Below are positions 1-9,026 of a stretch of DNA of 21,550 bases, one piece after another. Positions within the stretch are counted from its first letter, which is position 1. The number at the start of each line of letters is the position of its first letter. Location of the stretch: positions 1 through 21,550 of the forward strand of contig CAZRAU010000051.1 in the NCBI GenBank assembly GCA_964598025.1, written 5' to 3'. The notes below the pieces were generated by a model that saw only the letters and a list, made by a program, of their open reading frames with translations, did no database searches and was not told where the DNA came from. The stretch is from JALGWN01 sp964598025 (GTDB taxonomy: Bacteria > Arandabacterota > Arandabacteria > Arandabacterales > Arandabacteraceae). Both the position numbers and the translations under genes were made by a program.

Positions 1-2
1 CA

Positions 3-98
3 TCGGAGGGGAACCGTTATGCCGACGTGGTAAACGCGTTTTCCGAGAAGATAAGAGTGCTGGGGCCGAACCCAATCAATCGCAGGCCGGATTTTTGA
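3..98 (+). CDS. mvhD: MvhD-family hydrogenase delta subunit, C-terminal end only (partial)
   Basis: Only the last 31 codons are in the window; the gene enters from the left edge and stops at TGA 96-98. The visible tail contains SEGNRYADVVNAF and LGPNP. This lines up with the C-termini of the two complete MvhD proteins downstream (SEGPKFAQVANEY and MGENP in the copy at 5515; GEGERFAQVMTKV in the copy at 9027). MvhD is a small [2Fe-2S] protein that passes electrons between an electron-input module and HdrA. Its position directly before an HdrA gene (14 bases between the stop and the next ATG) fits that role and shows that the operon starts further left. The cluster-binding cysteines lie outside the window, so the call rests on the tail alignment and on context. 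Confidence 0.72.
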   Translation, partial: SEGNRYADVVNAFSEKIRVLGPNPINRRPDF

Positions 99-112
99 TA
101 GAGGGGGACGAC

Positions 113-1441
113 ATGCACGATGAGAATGTTGTTGTCGTGGGAGGCGGACTCGCCGGGATGAAGGCGAGTCTCCTGCTTGCTCGGGCGGGCAAGAACGTGC
201 ATCTCGTCGAGACCCTGCCCATCATCGGCGGCAAGACCATAAAGAACGAGGAGAGCTTCCCCAATCTGGAGTGTTCCACATGCCTGGTTGCGCCTATCCA
301 GCAGGAAGTACTGCAGAACCCGAGAATCGAAACGATGACCCTGAGCGCCGTGGAGAAGGTGGAAGGGGACAAGGGCAACTTCACTGTCACGATAAGAAAG
401 ACAGCCAGATACGTTAAGATCGCCGATTGCATCGGGTGCGGGATGTGTTACGAGCCCTGCCCCGTGTCCTTATCCAACGAGTGGGAAGAGAACCTGGGGA
501 CGAGGAAAGCCATATACGTGCCCTGTGCAGGCTCGCTCCCCAATGTCCCGATGGTCGATCCGGAGCAGTGCCTCAAGCTCAGCGGCAAGGGGGAATGCAA
601 CGTTTGTGTGGAGGCGTGCATGTTCGGGGCCGTGAACCTGGATGATCAGGACGAGACAGTCGATGTCAAAGCCGGCGCCGTCATAGTCGCCACAGGCGCG
701 GGCCTTCTCGACGCGGCCGCGCTCCCGGATCTCGGATACGGCAAGTATCCTGGTGTTTACACCCCATTTGAGTTCGAAAGGCTCTTTGCCTCGAACGGCC
801 CTACACTCGGAGAACTGAAGATGCGGGATACCGAAAAGGTGCCTGCACGGATAGCGATCATCCACTGCGTGGGGAGGAAGGAGCGGGGATACTGCTCCGG
901 TGTATGCTGTATGTACTCATTCAAGTTTGCGCATTTCCTCAAGAAGAAACTACCTGAGGCTTCGGTCTATAACCTCCACTCGGATATCTGCGTGCCCGAC
1001 AAGACCTACCAGAAGTTCTTCGACGGGGTGAAGGGGACGCATTCGGAGATGCTATACAATTCGTCGATGGACGACCTGAAAGTGAGCGGTGACGGTGCCG
1101 GCCTCAAGGTGGCTTATGTGGACGGGAAGGGCGCCGTGAGCGAGATCGATGTCGATATGGTGATACTGGCGACCGCTATCGTCCCTGACGAGGCGGCTTC
1201 GGGACTTGCCGCCGTGCTGGGTATCGATCGCGACGCCCGGGGGTTTTTCCGGGCGCTTGATAATGACATGTCTTCCGTGGAGAGCTCCAGGGAAGGGATA
1301 TACATAGCCGGTACCGCCGAGGGGCCCAAGGACAGCCAGAGTTCGGTCGTGCAGGCCGAAGCGGCTGTCGGAAAGGCCCTGGCGTTTCTGGAAACGTGCC
1401 GGCCGCAGCCCGCGCAGGCGGCGGCGGATCGCGCAGGTTGA
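113..1441 (+). CDS. hdrA: HdrA-like FAD/iron-sulfur protein, module A only (442 aa)
   Basis: This is the FAD-carrying electron-transfer subunit of heterodisulfide-reductase-type complexes. The FAD-binding loop VGGGLAG is at residues 9-15. A two-cluster ferredoxin insert follows, with C106/C109/C112/C116 (CIGCGMC...CP) and C153/C162/C165/C169. The HdrA signature HCVGRKERGYCSGVCC lies near residues 250-267, and the C-terminal FAD-domain GIYIAGTAEGPKD near 400. The start is ATG 113 because AGAGGGGGA at 100-108 is a good ribosome site; a TTG at 95 is less likely. At 442 residues it lacks both the N-terminal CxCG domain and the C-terminal ferredoxin of full HdrA, and these lie on the next gene. 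The region around residues 44-54 (FPNLECSTC) differs from the usual FPTxDCSMCILSPK, so it is the most divergent of the module A copies here. Confidence 0.93.
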   Translation: MHDENVVVVGGGLAGMKASLLLARAGKNVHLVETLPIIGGKTIKNEESFPNLECSTCLVAPIQQEVLQNPRIETMTLSAVEKVEGDKGNFTVTIRKTARYVKIADCIGCGMCYEPCPVSLSNEWEENLGTRKAIYVPCAGSLPNVPMVDPEQCLKLSGKGECNVCVEACMFGAVNLDDQDETVDVKAGAVIVATGAGLLDAAALPDLGYGKYPGVYTPFEFERLFASNGPTLGELKMRDTEKVPARIAIIHCVGRKERGYCSGVCCMYSFKFAHFLKKKLPEASVYNLHSDICVPDKTYQKFFDGVKGTHSEMLYNSSMDDLKVSGDGAGLKVAYVDGKGAVSEIDVDMVILATAIVPDEAASGLAAVLGIDRDARGFFRALDNDMSSVESSREGIYIAGTAEGPKDSQSSVVQAEAAVGKALAFLETCRPQPAQAAADRAG

Positions 1442-1455
1442 GACAAGGTGGACAG

Positions 1456-3138
1456 ATGAAAGCGAAGATCGGAGTATATGTCTGCGAATGCGGCCCCAAT
1501 ATCGGCCAGAGCATAGACATACCCGGGGTCATGGAGGCCGTCCCGGCGCTTGAAGGTTACGGGGATGTCGAGATCGTAGCGAAGAGTTTCGGGCTGCTCT
1601 GTTCCGGCGATGGCAAGGAGTACCTCAAGCGTGAGATCACAGAGAACGGGTACACGCATCTGGTTGTCGCCGCCTGTTCGCCAAGGGACCATAATTCGAC
1701 TTTCATGGGTGTCTGCAAGGAGGCGGGGCTCAATCCTTACCTCTATAAGATCATAAACATCCGCGAGCACTGCGGATGGATAATACATGACAAGGAAAAG
1801 GCGACCGATAAGGCCGTCCAGTATATACGCGCCGGTATCAGCAGGGTGCTTTACCAATCGGAGCTTTTCGAAAAACAGCTCAAGATAACCCCCGATGTGC
1901 TTGTCATAGGCGGCGGCATTGCCGGAATGGAAGCGGCCCTGTCGCTCGCAGGTCCGGACCGGAAGGTCTATCTCGCCGAAAGGACCGGGGAACTTGGAGG
2001 AAAGTCGGCCCGGTTCGCATCACTGCTTCCCAGACAGGGGCAGGGGGCGGCAGCTTTAAGGCGAAAGGTGGAAGCCGTCCGAGACAATGAGCATATCAGG
2101 GTCTTTTTCAATACGGAACTTGAGAGCACGATAGGTTTTCTCGGTAATTTCGAAGTCGTCCTGGCCGGGGCCGGGGATGATGTGAGGACCGATCTTAAGG
2201 TCGGGGCGATAATAGTCGCCACCGGGTACCGGATGTCGGACCCGAAGAGTTCCGCCGGCTATGACTATAGCGATTCCGATGAGGTCTATACGGCGCCTGA
2301 GATCGAGAAGATGCACTCAGGTGGGGGGATCGCCCTTCGTTCGGGCGGGAAACCCAGGTCGGTTGCACTGATACATTGTGTCGGCCGCCAGGCAAAAGGG
2401 TATTGCTCTAGGATCTGCTGCAACTACATGATGAAGATCGCCGGCTATTTCAAGCAGATGTCCGAGGGGACGGAGGTTACGGAGTTCTTCTTCGATATGT
2501 GCCTGCCGCACAAGGCGGACCAGGAGTTCTTCAACCACACCGCCGGCTTGGGCATAGAGTTCAAGCGCGTCACAGGGATCGGTGTCTCGGGCACAAGCGT
2601 CGGCTTCACCGAGATAGGCGGCAAGAAGCAAGAGAAGACCTTCGACATGGTCGTTCTCGCTCCCGCGATGGAGCCCTGCAAGGGCACGGAAGCCCTTGCG
2701 GAGCTCCTGGAGATCGATCTGGACGAGAGAGGCTTCTTCAAGGAAGCCCATCAGACGACCGATCCGGTGGCTACTTCTCTTGACGGCATCTTTGTTGTGG
2801 GCGCCTCGCAGGGCCCGCGGGGGATTTCGGATTGCGTTCTCATGGCACAGGCAGCGGCTGGGAGAATCCGCGCGCAGCTCATACCGGGAGGGAAGATAGT
2901 GCCTGAGGTCAAAGTGTCAGAGGTTCTTGAAGCTTATTGCACAGGCTGCAGGACCTGTCTGGAGATATGCGGATACGGGGCCATCTACTTCGACGATCAA
3001 AAGGGAATATCGGTAGTCAATGAGGCGGTATGCAGAGGGTGCGGCAACTGCTTCGGCAGCTGCCCATCGGGAGCTTTGCGGACAAAACACTTCACCAACA
3101 GCCAGCTATATCGGGAGGTAACTGAAGCACTCAGGTAG
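1456..3138 (+). CDS. hdrA: HdrA-like FAD/iron-sulfur protein, module B (560 aa)
   Basis: This is the partner half of the preceding gene. An N-terminal HdrA domain starts with GVYVCECGPN (C10, C12) and contains ACSPRDHNSTF and AGLNPYLYKIINIREHC. An FAD domain follows with GGGIAG at about 151-156 and CVGRQAKGYCSRICC in the middle. A C-terminal two-cluster ferredoxin has C495/C498/C501/C505 and C526/C529/C532/C536. The internal ferredoxin insert of canonical HdrA is absent and is supplied by the upstream protein. ATG 1456 is chosen over an upstream ATG at 1396 because AAGGTGG lies at 1446-1451, the protein then begins directly at the conserved domain, and the alternative would overlap the upstream gene. 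The 14-base gap suggests coupled translation. The two proteins together (442 + 560) match the length and domain order of the 1020-residue HdrA at 5964. Confidence 0.93.
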   Translation: MKAKIGVYVCECGPNIGQSIDIPGVMEAVPALEGYGDVEIVAKSFGLLCSGDGKEYLKREITENGYTHLVVAACSPRDHNSTFMGVCKEAGLNPYLYKIINIREHCGWIIHDKEKATDKAVQYIRAGISRVLYQSELFEKQLKITPDVLVIGGGIAGMEAALSLAGPDRKVYLAERTGELGGKSARFASLLPRQGQGAAALRRKVEAVRDNEHIRVFFNTELESTIGFLGNFEVVLAGAGDDVRTDLKVGAIIVATGYRMSDPKSSAGYDYSDSDEVYTAPEIEKMHSGGGIALRSGGKPRSVALIHCVGRQAKGYCSRICCNYMMKIAGYFKQMSEGTEVTEFFFDMCLPHKADQEFFNHTAGLGIEFKRVTGIGVSGTSVGFTEIGGKKQEKTFDMVVLAPAMEPCKGTEALAELLEIDLDERGFFKEAHQTTDPVATSLDGIFVVGASQGPRGISDCVLMAQAAAGRIRAQLIPGGKIVPEVKVSEVLEAYCTGCRTCLEICGYGAIYFDDQKGISVVNEAVCRGCGNCFGSCPSGALRTKHFTNSQLYREVTEALR

Positions 3139-3139
3139 C

Positions 3140-3179
3140 GGCCCGCGGGAGACGGCGGTCAGACATGACCTGTCGGGCC
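3140..3179 (+). other. Intergenic nested hairpin
   Basis: The 81-base gap between the HdrA module B gene and the next dicluster gene holds an outer stem GGCCCG (3140-3145) with CGGGCC (3174-3179). Inside it is GGTCA (3157-3161) with TGACC (3166-3170). No T-run follows, so a strong intrinsic terminator is unlikely. An RNA processing or stability element is possible. The stems are short and could be chance in GC-rich DNA. Confidence 0.25.
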
Positions 3180-3219
3180 TTGGGTTGGGAATGACATGCA
3201 GACGCGGAAAGGCGATTCA

Positions 3220-4383
3220 ATGAGCGACCCTGAAAAGCAAGGGGCCAGGCTGGAAGCGAAGGACGGGCTCAGGAGTGCAATAAGGGGCTTTCTGCGCAAG
3301 GCCATGAAGGCTCCGGCTGCGGACGCCCTGCTGGTTCCTGTGGGAACACCGGCGGGAGACTCATACGCGTGGGTCCTCACAAACGAGCCGGCGCTTCTGG
3401 TGGGGGCGAACCCAGTGGCCTCCACCATGCCTGTACAGGGGGCAAAGGCCTTAAAGAGCCTGACCAGGAAAGGCAAAGGCACGATTAAGGTGATCGCCGT
3501 GATGAGGCCCTGCGAAATCAGGGCGGCCATAGAGCTCTCCAAGCTCAACCAGGTCCACTTGGACAACGTGATACTCGTGAGCTATGACTGCCTGGGAGCC
3601 GTCCCTCTCGAGGATTATGTCGGCGATGCCGCCGGCAGTGAAGAACGTTTTGCTTCGATGCTGGAAGCAAGGAAAACGGACGATGCGGCGGTGAAGCCGG
3701 TTTGCAGGATATGTGTCGATTTCGCCATGGTGGATTCGGATATTCATATCGGCACCATCGGCGAGCCGGCCGGGTCCGCGCTGCTTGTGGCGAGGAGCGA
3801 CAAGGGAAGAACCGTGCTCGACACCATGGGGATCGCCTGCGAGGAGGACGTTTCGGGATGGGCTCAGGCCGTCTCGGCGCTCAAGTCGGAGAGAGAAGAC
3901 CGGAGGGCGAAGGTCCTTGCCGACACGGGAAAGCGGCTACAAGGTTTCGACGGGCTTCATGCGACCTTCGCCGATTGCATCGGTTGTCACAACTGCCAGA
4001 GCGCCTGCCCGATCTGTTACTGCAGGCAATGTTACTTCGATTCTGAGGTGGCAAGGCCGGATCCGGCAACGCTTCTCGATACGGCGGCCCAGCGGGGAGG
4101 CATCGCCTTTCCGGGCAACAGGGTGATGTTCCATACTGGACGAATGGCGCACATGAGCCTTTCCTGCGTGTCCTGCGGACAGTGCTCGGATGCGTGCCCA
4201 GTCTCGATTCCGGTCGCCGACATCTTCAGTTACATGGCGGGGCTCACCCAACCCACATTCGAACACGTGGCCGGAAGGAATGACGGCGAGCCGCTTCCCT
4301 TGAGGCAATTCAGGGAGGACGAAGTGGAAAGGGTGCACGAGATTGTCAAGCACGCCGAGGAAGAGGAGGCAGCTCATGAGTAG
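3220..4383 (+). CDS. FdhB/FrhB-like 4Fe-4S dicluster electron-transfer protein, copy 1
   Basis: The protein resembles the beta subunits of F420-type hydrogenases/formate dehydrogenases and the iron-sulfur subunits that pair with HdrA/MvhD in anaerobes. The N-terminal half carries VMRPCEIRAA and VSYDCLG, motifs shared with the three other dicluster paralogues of this window. The first cluster region has C253/C256/C259/C263 followed by the extra cysteines of PICYCRQC (C266, C268, C271). The second has C316/C319/C322/C326. ATG 3220 is preferred because GGAAAGG lies at 3206-3212; an ATG at 3196 would add eight residues and has a weaker site. The gene overlaps the next one by eight bases. The bound flavin and the redox partner cannot be read from sequence. 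No signal peptide or membrane segment is visible, so it is cytoplasmic. Confidence 0.82.
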   Translation: MSDPEKQGARLEAKDGLRSAIRGFLRKAMKAPAADALLVPVGTPAGDSYAWVLTNEPALLVGANPVASTMPVQGAKALKSLTRKGKGTIKVIAVMRPCEIRAAIELSKLNQVHLDNVILVSYDCLGAVPLEDYVGDAAGSEERFASMLEARKTDDAAVKPVCRICVDFAMVDSDIHIGTIGEPAGSALLVARSDKGRTVLDTMGIACEEDVSGWAQAVSALKSEREDRRAKVLADTGKRLQGFDGLHATFADCIGCHNCQSACPICYCRQCYFDSEVARPDPATLLDTAAQRGGIAFPGNRVMFHTGRMAHMSLSCVSCGQCSDACPVSIPVADIFSYMAGLTQPTFEHVAGRNDGEPLPLRQFREDEVERVHEIVKHAEEEEAAHE

Positions 4384-5470
4384 CATCAAGCTTGATGTGA
4401 GCGCTTCCAAAGGCGTCTCGGCGCTCCTCACGCATCTGCTTGCTTCCGGAAAGGTAAGTGCCGTTCTCACGCCGCGGAGGGACCCGGATACCGGAGCCTA
4501 TGATATCGGGCTCGTTGCGGATGAGGCCGGCCTCGGCAACTCAGCGCCCGTCGATCCCGTGATGATCGCCAACGCCGGCCGGATCGTCTCCTCGCTCACG
4601 CCCTCGAAGAAACCCATTGCTGCTGTGCTCAAACCCTGCGAGCTTCGCGCCTTCGTGGAGAGAGTGAAGAGGGAACAGGGATCGTTGGAGAATGTTCTGA
4701 CCATATCGTACACATGCGGAGGGGTTTTCCCTCTGGAGAGGGTAATTGAGGAGTCGTTCGCCGGCGTCATACCGGGCTACCAGAAGCGCGTCGCCCTGGG
4801 TGAGATTGTGGAAGGGACACGAGAGACCTGCAAGGCGTGTGAGTACTTCGTTCCGATCGCGGCCGACGTGACAATCTCGATAGCCGGAGACGCGGATTCG
4901 ACGTCCGCTTGCAACATCTATCTCAATACCGACAAGGCCAAGGAACTTGTGGAGGGACTCGAAGGGGAACAATCGGATCGCGAGTTCGACCCCGCCCTTA
5001 CCGAGAAGCTCTCCGCGAAGCGGATAGCGGAGAAGCAGATACTCTTCTGTTCGCTCACACCAGGTGGGGGCGGGCTGGATGGCTTGATAGAGGTGTTCGG
5101 GAAATGTGTGGGATGTCATGGATGCGGACATGTATGCCCGATCTGCTACTGCCTGCTCTGTGACTTCGAATCGCGAAGCTTCGACTACGATCTGCCGTAC
5201 TTCGAGAAAGAGCTCGCCGGAAGAGGGGCGGTCAGGCTGCCTCCGGACACCATATTCTTCCACCTCGGCAGGATGACCCACATGAGTTTCTCATGTGTCG
5301 GATGCGGGCTCTGCTCGGACACGTGTCCTGTGGGCATCCCCGTAGCGGCGATGTTCAAGAAGGTCGGCGAGCACACGGCGTCGCTCTTTGATTATGTAGC
5401 TGGGCGGGATGTCGAAGAACCGATCCCCGTTACGGTCTTTAAGGAAGAGGAATTCCATGAGCTGGGATAG
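4376..5470 (+). CDS. FdhB/FrhB-like 4Fe-4S dicluster electron-transfer protein, copy 2
   Basis: This is a tandem paralogue of the previous gene (364 aa) with the same layout. It has VLKPCELRAF and ISYTCGG in the N-terminal half, then C244/C247/C250/C254 with PICYCLLC (C257, C259, C262). FFHLGRMTHMSFSC leads into the second cluster at C307/C310/C313/C317. The matching stretch in copy 1 is MFHTGRMAHMSLSC, so the two arose by duplication. The start at ATG 4376 overlaps the upstream stop (4381-4383) and has GAGGAGG at 4363-4369, which argues for translational coupling and for a heterodimer of the two copies. It probably moves electrons between HdrA/MvhD and an unidentified donor; the sequence does not reveal which one. 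Confidence 0.82.
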   Translation: MSSIKLDVSASKGVSALLTHLLASGKVSAVLTPRRDPDTGAYDIGLVADEAGLGNSAPVDPVMIANAGRIVSSLTPSKKPIAAVLKPCELRAFVERVKREQGSLENVLTISYTCGGVFPLERVIEESFAGVIPGYQKRVALGEIVEGTRETCKACEYFVPIAADVTISIAGDADSTSACNIYLNTDKAKELVEGLEGEQSDREFDPALTEKLSAKRIAEKQILFCSLTPGGGGLDGLIEVFGKCVGCHGCGHVCPICYCLLCDFESRSFDYDLPYFEKELAGRGAVRLPPDTIFFHLGRMTHMSFSCVGCGLCSDTCPVGIPVAAMFKKVGEHTASLFDYVAGRDVEEPIPVTVFKEEEFHELG

Positions 5471-5514
5471 GGAGGGAATGTACACGGGCCCCGAGGCCTC
5501 TCAGGAGACAGCCG

Positions 5515-5940
5515 ATGGATAAGGAGTTTACACCGAGGATAACCGCTCTCCTGTGCAAGTGGTGCTCATACACCGGCGCCGACCTGGCGGGGACGAGCAG
5601 GCTTCAGTATCCGACGTCGATCATCGCGATGAAGGTGATGTGCTCAAGCAGGGTCGATCCGGTTCTGCTTATCAAAGCGTTCCTCAGCGGGTCTGACGGT
5701 GTTCTGCTTGCGGGATGCCACCCCGGGGACTGTCACTACGAGGTGGGCAATTACCATACCCGAAGAAGGTTCGCCATCCTCAAGGGGGTCTTCGATACCC
5801 TCGGGCTGGAAACCGGGAGGTTGAAGCTGTCGTGGATCTCGGCTTCGGAAGGCCCGAAGTTCGCACAGGTCGCGAACGAATACACCGAAGAGATAAAGAA
5901 GATGGGTGAGAATCCCACCAAACGTAAGATGTTTCTCTGA
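5515..5940 (+). CDS. mvhD: MvhD-family [2Fe-2S] electron-transfer subunit, copy 1
   Basis: The 141-residue protein is the usual length of MvhD, the delta subunit that links hydrogenase or other input modules to HdrA. Candidate cluster ligands are C14 and C17 (LLCKWCSY), C43 (MCSSRVDP), and C68 and C73 (GCHPGDCHY). The C-terminal WISASEGPKFA is a family hallmark. AGGAG at 5502-5506 sits upstream of ATG 5515. It lies 23 bases before the large HdrA gene, in the same relative order as the partial MvhD at the left edge and its HdrA pair. No selenocysteine codon is needed, since all expected positions are cysteine. Confidence 0.93.
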   Translation: MDKEFTPRITALLCKWCSYTGADLAGTSRLQYPTSIIAMKVMCSSRVDPVLLIKAFLSGSDGVLLAGCHPGDCHYEVGNYHTRRRFAILKGVFDTLGLETGRLKLSWISASEGPKFAQVANEYTEEIKKMGENPTKRKMFL

Positions 5941-5963
5941 CATGAGAATACAAGGGAAGATCG

Positions 5964-8900
5964 ATGGGTAGCAGAAGCAAATCCGTTGTCGTCGTCGGTG
6001 CCGGGATAGCAGGTATACAGGCCTCTCTCGATCTGGCGGAGATGGGAGTGAACGTGCATCTTGTTGAGGATACACCCACTATCGGCGGGCGCATGCCTCA
6101 GCTGGACAAGACGTTTCCGACCAACGACTGTTCTATGTGCATCCTTTCGCCCAAGATGAGTGAATGCGCACGGCATCCCCGCATCACGATCCATATAAAG
6201 TCCGCGCTTGATGCGATCTCGGGAGAGCCGGGGAATTTCAAGTGCACGATCACCGAGAGAGCGAAATACGTCGATCCTGAAAAGTGCGTCGCCTGCGGGC
6301 TTTGCGAGGAAAAATGCCCGGTCAAGGTGGATGACGCCTTCGACATGGGGCTTCGCAAGCGAAAGGCCATCTCCCGGTACTTCCTGCAGAGCATACCTGC
6401 GGAGTACACTATCGACAAAGCCAACTGCCTCTTCTTCACCAGAGGCGTCTGCAAGATGTGTGAGAAAGTCTGTCCCGCCAAAGCGATAAACTATGAGGAT
6501 GGCGACAAGCGATTAGAACTCCGGGCCGGCGCTGTGATCTTGGCGACCGGCATCAACACCTTCAACCCGATTGGGTTCGGGCACCTGGGCTATCACAGGT
6601 TCCCCAATGTGGTCACCTCGCTCGAGTTCGAGCGGATGCTTTCCGCTTCCGGCCCCCTGGGCGGACATGTCGTGCGGGCCTCCGACGGCAAGGAACCCAG
6701 GAAGATCGCCTTCATCCAGTGTGTGGGGTCCCGCGATGAGAGCATCGGAAGGAATTACTGCTCTTCTGCCTGCTGCATGTTCACCATAAAGCAGTCCATA
6801 ATCGCGAAGGAGCACATCAAAGAGCTCGAGCCCTCGGTTTTCTATATGGACATCAGGGCATTCGGCAAGGACTTCGACAAGTACTATGAACAGGCAGAGA
6901 AGAAGTACGGGGTGATGTTCAAGCGGTCCAAGGTCGCCGACATCAACGAGCTCCCCGATGGGAACCTCAGGCTCAGATACACGCAAGAGAACGGGGACAT
7001 AGAGTACGAAGACTTCGATATGGTGATCCTCGCCACCGGCCTCGAGGCCCGTGAAGAGAACCGCGTTCTCTCCGAGGAACTGGATGTGAAGCTCAATGAA
7101 TTCGGTTTCTGTCGGTCCGACGCCTTCAGGCCCGTTCGGTCCACGCGGGAAGGGGTGTTCGTGTGCGGGGCCGCAAACGGCCCCAAGGACATCCCCGAAT
7201 CGGTGGTTTCGGCATCGGGCGCCGTGGCTGGGGCGGTGAAGTACCTCAGACTAGAGCGACAGGACATGGCCCCGCCGGAGGACTCGGCGCCGGAGATAAA
7301 CGTGACAGGCGACAGGCCGCGGGTGGGGGTGTTTGTCTGTCACTGCGGGATCAACATTGCAGGCGTGGTAGATGTCAAGGACGTGGCGGAATACGCGAGT
7401 ACGCTGCCCAATGTCGAGCATGCCGAGAATGTCATGTACGCCTGCTCCACCGACTGCCTGGAGACCATCAAGAAGCGGATCGATGAGCACGGGCTTAACA
7501 GGGTTGTCGTCGCGGCGTGCACGCCGAGGACGCATGAACCGCTCTTCAGGGATACCGTGGCAGAGGCCGGACTCAACCCCTATCTTTGTGAGATGGCCAA
7601 CATAAGGGACCAGTGTTCCTGGGCGCACATGGAGGAGCCGGAACTTGCAACGGAGAAGTCAAAGGACCTGGTCGAGATGACGGTCGCCAAGGCGCGGCGC
7701 CTGGGTTCTCTCAAGAGACTGCCCATCGACATAGACCCACGGGCCCTGGTGATAGGGGGCGGCCTGGCGGGTATGACCGCGGCCCTCTCGCTGGCGGAGG
7801 CGGGGCATGAAGTGGTTCTGGTGGAGAAAGAAGAGGAATTGGGCGGGAACATGAGGAACATCTTCTTTAACTTCGACGACAGCGACCCGCAGGCCTTCCT
7901 TGCCGAGACAGTCGCCAAGGTAATGGAAAACGAGAAGATTCGGGTCTTCACGGCCGGTCGGATCGACGCAATAGCCGGTTATGTAGGCAACTTCGAGACC
8001 ACCATCACGACCGCAGGGAGCGGCGACGGCGAGAGAGTCAAACACGGCATCGTCATCGTGGCCACAGGCGGCGAAGAACATAAGACGGATGAGTATCTCT
8101 ACGGCAAGTCTTCGCGTATTGTCACGCTTGTGGAGCTGGAGAGGATGCTCAAGACAAAGAGCTTCCCTGCCGGGAGGATGAGAAACGTCGTGATAGTGCA
8201 GTGTGTGGGATCCAGGGAGGAAGGGAGGATGTATTGCAGCCGCGTCTGCTGCACGAAGGCCGTGAAGAACGGGCTCGAGCTCATGAAGGCAAGACCCGGG
8301 GCGAATATCTACTTCGTTTATCGTGATATCAGGACCTATGGCTTCCGTGAGCAGTACTATACCGACCTGCGTGACAAGGGAGCTGTTTTCCTGAGATATA
8401 CGCCCGAAACCAAGCCGGATGTCCGGAAAGTCGATGAAGCGAACCCCGACAGCCGGCTCAGGGTCACAGCCTTTGATCCTATTCTCGGGAAGGAGGTTGA
8501 GATCAACGCCGACCTGCTGGTTCTCTCCGCTGCGATCGACCCCCCGGAAGGGAATGTCAAGCTTGCTAAGATGCTCAAGGTCCCGCTTAACTCCGACGGC
8601 GTGTTTCTGGAAGCCCATGTGAAGCTTCGCCCCGTTGATTTTGCGACCGACGGCATTTTCGTCTGCGGTCTGGCTCACAGCCCCAAGGACATGGATGAAT
8701 CTCTTGCCCAGGCGAAAGCGGCGGCCAGTCGGGCGCTGACCTTCCTCGGCAAGAAATCGATTCTTGCGGAAGGCACCATAGCAAGGGTGAGGCCGGAAAG
8801 GTGCTCGGGATGCGGTTACTGCCAGTCGATATGCGCATATGCCGCGGTCGAGGTCGACCCCGACAAAGAAGTCGCGGTCGTGAACGAAGCCCTCTGCAAG

Positions 8901-9026
8901 GGGTGTGGCGCGTGTGTGGCATCATGCCGGTGTGGCGCGCTCGATCTTATGGGATTCAGCAATGAACAGCTCTTCTCAGCCTTCGATTCTCTGGAGATGG
9001 CGACTACAGACGGGAGTGCAGACTAG
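5964..9026 (+). CDS. hdrA: Tandem (fused) HdrA, two FAD modules in one 1020-aa protein
   Basis: Module A (about 1-440) has the FAD loop VGAGIAG near residue 11, FPTNDCSMCILSPK, and a ferredoxin insert (C108/C111/C114/C118 and C155/C163/C166/C170). It also has FIQCVGSRD with YCSSACC. Module B (about 452-1020) begins with the HdrA N-terminal domain GVFVCHCGIN and contains ACTPRTHEP and AGLNPYLCEMANIRDQC. It then has a second FAD loop VIGGGLAGM near 594-602, a second YCSRVCC, and a C-terminal two-cluster ferredoxin (C947/C950/C953/C957 and C978/C981/C984/C988). Canonical HdrA is about 650 residues, so this is a long fused form carrying two FAD sites. AAGGGAAGA at 5952-5959 supports ATG 5964. Flanking MvhD genes on both sides point to a bifurcating or confurcating core, with FAD splitting electrons between high- and low-potential carriers; that role is inferred from the family. 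Confidence 0.95.
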   Translation: MGSRSKSVVVVGAGIAGIQASLDLAEMGVNVHLVEDTPTIGGRMPQLDKTFPTNDCSMCILSPKMSECARHPRITIHIKSALDAISGEPGNFKCTITERAKYVDPEKCVACGLCEEKCPVKVDDAFDMGLRKRKAISRYFLQSIPAEYTIDKANCLFFTRGVCKMCEKVCPAKAINYEDGDKRLELRAGAVILATGINTFNPIGFGHLGYHRFPNVVTSLEFERMLSASGPLGGHVVRASDGKEPRKIAFIQCVGSRDESIGRNYCSSACCMFTIKQSIIAKEHIKELEPSVFYMDIRAFGKDFDKYYEQAEKKYGVMFKRSKVADINELPDGNLRLRYTQENGDIEYEDFDMVILATGLEAREENRVLSEELDVKLNEFGFCRSDAFRPVRSTREGVFVCGAANGPKDIPESVVSASGAVAGAVKYLRLERQDMAPPEDSAPEINVTGDRPRVGVFVCHCGINIAGVVDVKDVAEYASTLPNVEHAENVMYACSTDCLETIKKRIDEHGLNRVVVAACTPRTHEPLFRDTVAEAGLNPYLCEMANIRDQCSWAHMEEPELATEKSKDLVEMTVAKARRLGSLKRLPIDIDPRALVIGGGLAGMTAALSLAEAGHEVVLVEKEEELGGNMRNIFFNFDDSDPQAFLAETVAKVMENEKIRVFTAGRIDAIAGYVGNFETTITTAGSGDGERVKHGIVIVATGGEEHKTDEYLYGKSSRIVTLVELERMLKTKSFPAGRMRNVVIVQCVGSREEGRMYCSRVCCTKAVKNGLELMKARPGANIYFVYRDIRTYGFREQYYTDLRDKGAVFLRYTPETKPDVRKVDEANPDSRLRVTAFDPILGKEVEINADLLVLSAAIDPPEGNVKLAKMLKVPLNSDGVFLEAHVKLRPVDFATDGIFVCGLAHSPKDMDESLAQAKAAASRALTFLGKKSILAEGTIARVRPERCSGCGYCQSICAYAAVEVDPDKEVAVVNEALCKGCGACVASCRCGALDLMGFSNEQLFSAFDSLEMATTDGSAD

